64,000 nt of DNA from Naganishia liquefaciens (lineage: Eukaryota > Basidiomycota > Tremellomycetes > Filobasidiales > Filobasidiaceae): NCBI GenBank assembly GCA_013423385.1, contig BLZA01000005.1, forward strand, positions 824,502 to 888,501, written 5' to 3'. A program made the position numbers and the translations under genes. Below the pieces are notes generated by a model that was given only the letters and a program-made list of their open reading frames with translations, had not been told where the DNA came from and did not search any database. Positions 60,949 through 64,000 of this stretch are shown one piece after another (position 1 is the stretch's first letter; each line of letters begins with the position of its first letter).

Positions 60949-63910
60949 TGTATCAGATACCAACATTGAACTAACGTATACATTCAAAGACTATTCTACC
61001 AAGATCAAAAACTCCAATTCCTTCGATATTCGCACCCATCCAAGTTCAAGATCCTCCTCTCTCCCATCCTTCCGCCTACAGAACGAACGATCTCGCGCGT
61101 GCCTTCAATAATATCAAAGATAGCTGTTGGCACAGGGTCGAAAAGGCCGCAGGAGGCATCGTGTCCTGCCACAACTTCATTACCTCTACCGTCCCCTTAT
61201 TCATCATCCCTCCGACGGTAAAAACGAGGGGCGTGAATGGAATGCCATTTCGAGGTAGTCGTCGGATCTTGTCATTGGCCTTGGAATCGAGAAACTTAGC
61301 GATCAAGGCGTAGCATCGTTCCGCCGGGTCTTCCGGAGTCAAGTTGGGATGAATCCGGGTATTGACCGAATCTCGAGTCGACAGAGAGACTACCGTCACA
61401 TCGTATTCGTGTCGTGCAATTCCAGATGTCGGGTTGCCGGTGACCCGAATGTCGTTTCGACGGGCTGTTCCGCCAATCAGCGGCTCAACAACTACAGCCA
61501 CACCTTGAATCTTGCTGAGGGCGGAGGCGATGGCTCGCTTCACCTGCTCATGTCGGGCGGTACTCCAGCTTTGTCGGTGAACGCAGACCTCAGCATGTCC
61601 GACTTCCAGCGTCTGGAGTCCACATTGGTTGCAAACCACACCGGTTCCCGGAATCAGGGTCTTGATGTGTAGGCCGGTCGAAACTTGAAAGTCCGTCAGA
61701 CGCAACTGGGCGTGGAAAGGAACAACGGAGAGCCATTTCTTGCCCAATCCCGTAGCCGACTCGAGTACTGTTTTAATTTGTTGGTCGGTAAGGGTGAGAA
61801 AGAGTTGCCTCCTTGTTTCCTCGAATGCTTTGTTACATCGTTCCCTTTGGCGGACTATGATAGGTTGCCCGTCCTCGGAGAATTCCTGACATGTTTCGGG
61901 ACTTGGGCCGAGCAACGGCTCAAGCAGTTGATCCGCTACGTCTTGCGCCGCGCCATAAGCCAAAGGGGCGCAAGTTTCGTAGGACAAGAGACCAAGGCCA
62001 CCCAATCTTACCGGCAAGGAGTAGAGGATGTCGGTGGTCTTTGACTGGAATTTCGTAAGGTTGTCGGTGTTGGCTCCCCGAATCAGATTGGCGGTGTCCC
62101 AGATCAACCTATCCAACCTTCTCCAGAGATCCTCCAATCCGTCGCCGAGAAGACACCTCTGAAGATGTCGAAGTTCCTGTTGCAAGCATTGGCGAAGCAG
62201 CAGGAGGCTGTGTTGGTGCGGAAGACTTGACAGTCTGGTCATCTTCTCTTCTAGTTTACCGAACTTGCCTTCAAGGAACCCTCTACGAGCCTCGGTCGAA
62301 CCCACGCAAGCGCCTAAGATTTGCTTTCCAGAGGTCTTCATTTCTTCCAAGGACACGATCGATGTTTTAGCGGTGTTGAGTTGTAGAGAAACAGCATCGG
62401 TGCTGAAGAAATTGAAGACTTCTTGAAGAATATTCGGCGACTTGCTAAGGATGTAGACATCGTCCAGGTAGGCCAACACCAAGGCTTCGTGGCCAAGGGC
62501 AGTGGCCAGCTGGTCGAGCATAGGACGGATCCCGATCGAGAACAATAAAGGTCCAAGCGGGTCTCCTTGTCGAACGCCTTGACTGGACTGGATTACCTCG
62601 GGTACGTCTTGGAGACCGCCAAAGACTAGGTCTGACGGGTCGTTGTATGCCCACTTGGCGACCTTCCAAAGTCCGGGGGCGTATTTTTTCACGGAATCCG
62701 CCATTTCTCGCCGACTTAGGGTGTTGAAGGCGTTCCGGAAGTCGAGCGACGCGACGTGGGTAAAGTTCTCGTCAGCAATGGTACCATCCATCGCTCGCTG
62801 AACCGCTCGAATTAGAGGCTCGACTCCGCTTCGAGTGCCCACCCCGAATTGACAAGCTGATAGGCTGTCGGGTCGGAATGAGTGTCGGAGGATGGCTTTC
62901 GTACACAGCCGATAAATGAGTTCGCCAACTGCAATTGGGCGAACTCCGCCATCAGGCTTGTCCAACGCGATGAGCCGGGACGTGCAAAGAAAGCTACGTC
63001 CTGGAGCAGTTCCAGCCAGAAGCATGGTGACCAAGGTGGTGAGCATGTTCTGGACCGGTTCCGATCGCATGGCAATCTTGAGGAGCGGGACTGTCCATCC
63101 TGAGATACCCGGGGCGGTGTCGTGTCGAAACGACTGGAACGCCTTGACGATATCCTCCGTGGTCGGCGGTGCGTTGGCAAATTGAGGACCAACGTTGTTC
63201 CCAAAAGGGTTCTCTTCTCCTTGAGGGTGCTTGTCCCGGAGAGATTCGAGCACCTCTGGCGATTGGCCGGCAACTGCTCCATTTTCATCGAGGATTCTGG
63301 AGGCGTTCCCCAGACGGCCGAGTTCGACTTGATGCTGTACACACGGTAACCTTCTTTCCCGACCATTCTTGAACTCTGGAAAGTTCGGGAAGCCGACGTC
63401 AGGAAACTGCTTGAGCCGGTGAATGCTGTCGGAGTGATTTCCCAGACAGATTTTTGGGAGGCACAAGAAGTCGAATATGGCCCTGTCGTTCGGGTTTGCC
63501 GAGAACTGAATCGCTAATCTTTCTGCCGCCTGGAGGAAGGCTGTAGCGACCGGAGGGGGAAGAGGTCGGTACGTCGCTGGAAGGCGAGCCAGGGCGATGA
63601 ACGCTTCGTCCATTTCGAAGTATCCGAAGAAGGATCCAGTTGGAGGCGGAGGAAGGACCGGCGCCCCTTGTCCTTGGTACGGACGGAAGATATCCCTACC
63701 GTCTATGAAGACTTCTGGGGTACCAGCGGGAGGCTCAGAGGGAATAAAAGGCCGGGGTTCGCGAGCGGTACTGTGATTCCTAGGGGCATCCGCATCGACT
63801 TCTGGAAAGGAGTCGTCTTCGGATCCATCTATGTCGGAATCATCTTGTTCATATTCGCTATCCCCGGTTACCTCGCCGCAATCTTCTGACTCGGAATTCA
63901 GTGAAGCGTC
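60949..63910 (-). mobile_element. Telomere-embedded non-LTR retrotransposon (CRE-like)
   Basis: The element body is 2,962 bp between two TTAGGGG tracts. It is read on the minus strand: a single ORF, then a short 3' UTR (about 127 bp, 61075-60949) ending against CCCCTAA repeats; no poly-A is seen. The 3' UTR end recurs at 63945-64000 with 55 of 56 identical positions, next to another TTAGGGG tract, so elements are arranged head-to-tail with a period of 2,996 bp. The ORF is open right up to the upstream repeat junction, which suggests 5' truncation. The RT, CCHC and restriction-enzyme-like endonuclease order is that of R2/CRE-type elements. Known relatives in habit are Cnl1 (Cryptococcus) and MoTeR (Magnaporthe); relationship not tested. 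Confidence 0.85.
61076..63613 (-). CDS. Retrotransposon protein: reverse transcriptase and REL endonuclease
   Basis: 845 residues from the first ATG (63613); the frame is open for 99 more codons up to 63910, where the first repeat supplies a stop, and that stretch is Pro-rich then strongly acidic. RT motifs: LIALDKPDGGVRPIAVGEL (about 214-232), motif A HVASLDFRNAFNTLS with Asp291, motif B QGVRQGDPLGPLLF (345-358), and motif C AYLDDVYILS with Asp384-Asp385. After the thumb region a CCHC finger CNQCGLQTLEVGHAEVC (Cys661, Cys664, His673, Cys677) precedes the endonuclease region: ARHEQVKRAI, RRNDIRV (Asp721) and RHEYDVTVVS (Asp738). No DNA-binding zinc fingers are seen at the N-terminus, consistent with truncation. 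No frameshift or stop interrupts the frame, so this copy is young or under selection. Confidence 0.9.
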   Translation of the reverse strand: MDEAFIALARLPATYRPLPPPVATAFLQAAERLAIQFSANPNDRAIFDFLCLPKICLGNHSDSIHRLKQFPDVGFPNFPEFKNGRERRLPCVQHQVELGRLGNASRILDENGAVAGQSPEVLESLRDKHPQGEENPFGNNVGPQFANAPPTTEDIVKAFQSFRHDTAPGISGWTVPLLKIAMRSEPVQNMLTTLVTMLLAGTAPGRSFLCTSRLIALDKPDGGVRPIAVGELIYRLCTKAILRHSFRPDSLSACQFGVGTRSGVEPLIRAVQRAMDGTIADENFTHVASLDFRNAFNTLSRREMADSVKKYAPGLWKVAKWAYNDPSDLVFGGLQDVPEVIQSSQGVRQGDPLGPLLFSIGIRPMLDQLATALGHEALVLAYLDDVYILSKSPNILQEVFNFFSTDAVSLQLNTAKTSIVSLEEMKTSGKQILGACVGSTEARRGFLEGKFGKLEEKMTRLSSLPHQHSLLLLRQCLQQELRHLQRCLLGDGLEDLWRRLDRLIWDTANLIRGANTDNLTKFQSKTTDILYSLPVRLGGLGLLSYETCAPLAYGAAQDVADQLLEPLLGPSPETCQEFSEDGQPIIVRQRERCNKAFEETRRQLFLTLTDQQIKTVLESATGLGKKWLSVVPFHAQLRLTDFQVSTGLHIKTLIPGTGVVCNQCGLQTLEVGHAEVCVHRQSWSTARHEQVKRAIASALSKIQGVAVVVEPLIGGTARRNDIRVTGNPTSGIARHEYDVTVVSLSTRDSVNTRIHPNLTPEDPAERCYALIAKFLDSKANDKIRRLPRNGIPFTPLVFTVGGMMNKGTVEVMKLWQDTMPPAAFSTLCQQLSLILLKARARSFVL

Positions 63911-63944
63911 TTAGGGGTTAGGGGTTAGGGTTAGGGGTTAGGGG
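63911..63944 (+). repeat. Telomere-type repeat tract between two elements
   Basis: Two TTAGGGG, one TTAGGG, then two TTAGGGG units. It separates the 5' end of the intact element from the 3' end of the next copy. Confidence 0.9.
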
Positions 63945-64000
63945 TGTATCAGATACCAACATTGAACTAACGTATACATTCAAAGACTAATCTACCAAGA
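63945..64000 (-). mobile_element. 3' end of a second tandem retroelement copy
   Basis: 56 bp matching 60949-61004 with a single difference (ACTAAT versus ACTATT), same orientation. The rest of the copy is outside the window. Confidence 0.9.

Noticed and set aside
60949-63910. Penelope-like element or LTR retrotransposon
   Set aside because: No GIY-YIG domain, LTRs, protease, RNase H or integrase were seen; the CCHC plus REL order fits CRE/R2-type non-LTR elements. A phylogeny would be decisive.

Overview
The window looks like nuclear DNA of a filamentous basidiomycete, most likely an Agaricomycete; a Rhizoctonia-type fungus is only a guess. It is protein-dense with genes on both strands. Coding regions are broken by many introns of about 45-65 bp (GT...AG, one clear GC...AG), some exons are only 15-16 nt long, and F-box/LRR-type genes of unknown role are common. 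No bacterial operon features are present. Many gene models below were pieced together by hand from reading frames and splice sites, so outer limits are firmer than every internal exon edge.

Layout. 0-15 kb: a partial F-box-like gene, a weak second one, a PX-domain protein, an aldo-keto reductase interrupted by a 268-base N gap, an LRR-like gene, a DHA1-type MFS transporter and a larger F-box/LRR-type gene. 15-30 kb: a hypothetical gene, MED12 of the Mediator kinase module, UTP11 of the U3 processome (with a 1.2 kb minisatellite-filled intron), a zeta-crystallin-type quinone oxidoreductase head-to-head with UTP11, a small membrane protein, and the urease GTPase chaperone UreG. 30-48.5 kb: hypothetical, disordered and coiled-coil genes, a secreted/membrane beta-helix protein, an Old Yellow Enzyme-type oxidoreductase, an ACS-family MFS transporter, and a BAR-domain protein. 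49-58.5 kb: a conserved block with an SMG6/EST1-type PIN nuclease, phosphomannose isomerase and eIF3e (the last two head-to-head). 59.6 kb: an intron-containing tRNA-Leu(TAG).

From about 60.79 kb to the end the character changes to subtelomere. Short tracts of TTAGGGG repeats (G-rich strand on +, so the chromosome end should lie to the right) flank a minus-strand non-LTR retrotransposon. Its single protein has reverse transcriptase motifs, a CCHC finger and a restriction-enzyme-like endonuclease region. The 3' UTR next to the repeats at 60949-61004 recurs at 63945-64000 with one mismatch, again next to TTAGGGG repeats. At least two elements therefore lie head-to-tail, each embedded in telomeric repeat. 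This is the most notable system in the window. It resembles the telomere-targeted CRE-type elements known from Cryptococcus (Cnl1) and Magnaporthe (MoTeR).

Functional links between neighbours are limited, as usual in fungi. Three divergent pairs probably share promoters: UTP11/quinone reductase, PMI/eIF3e, and DHA1 transporter/F-box gene. The OYE oxidoreductase and ACS transporter are convergent.
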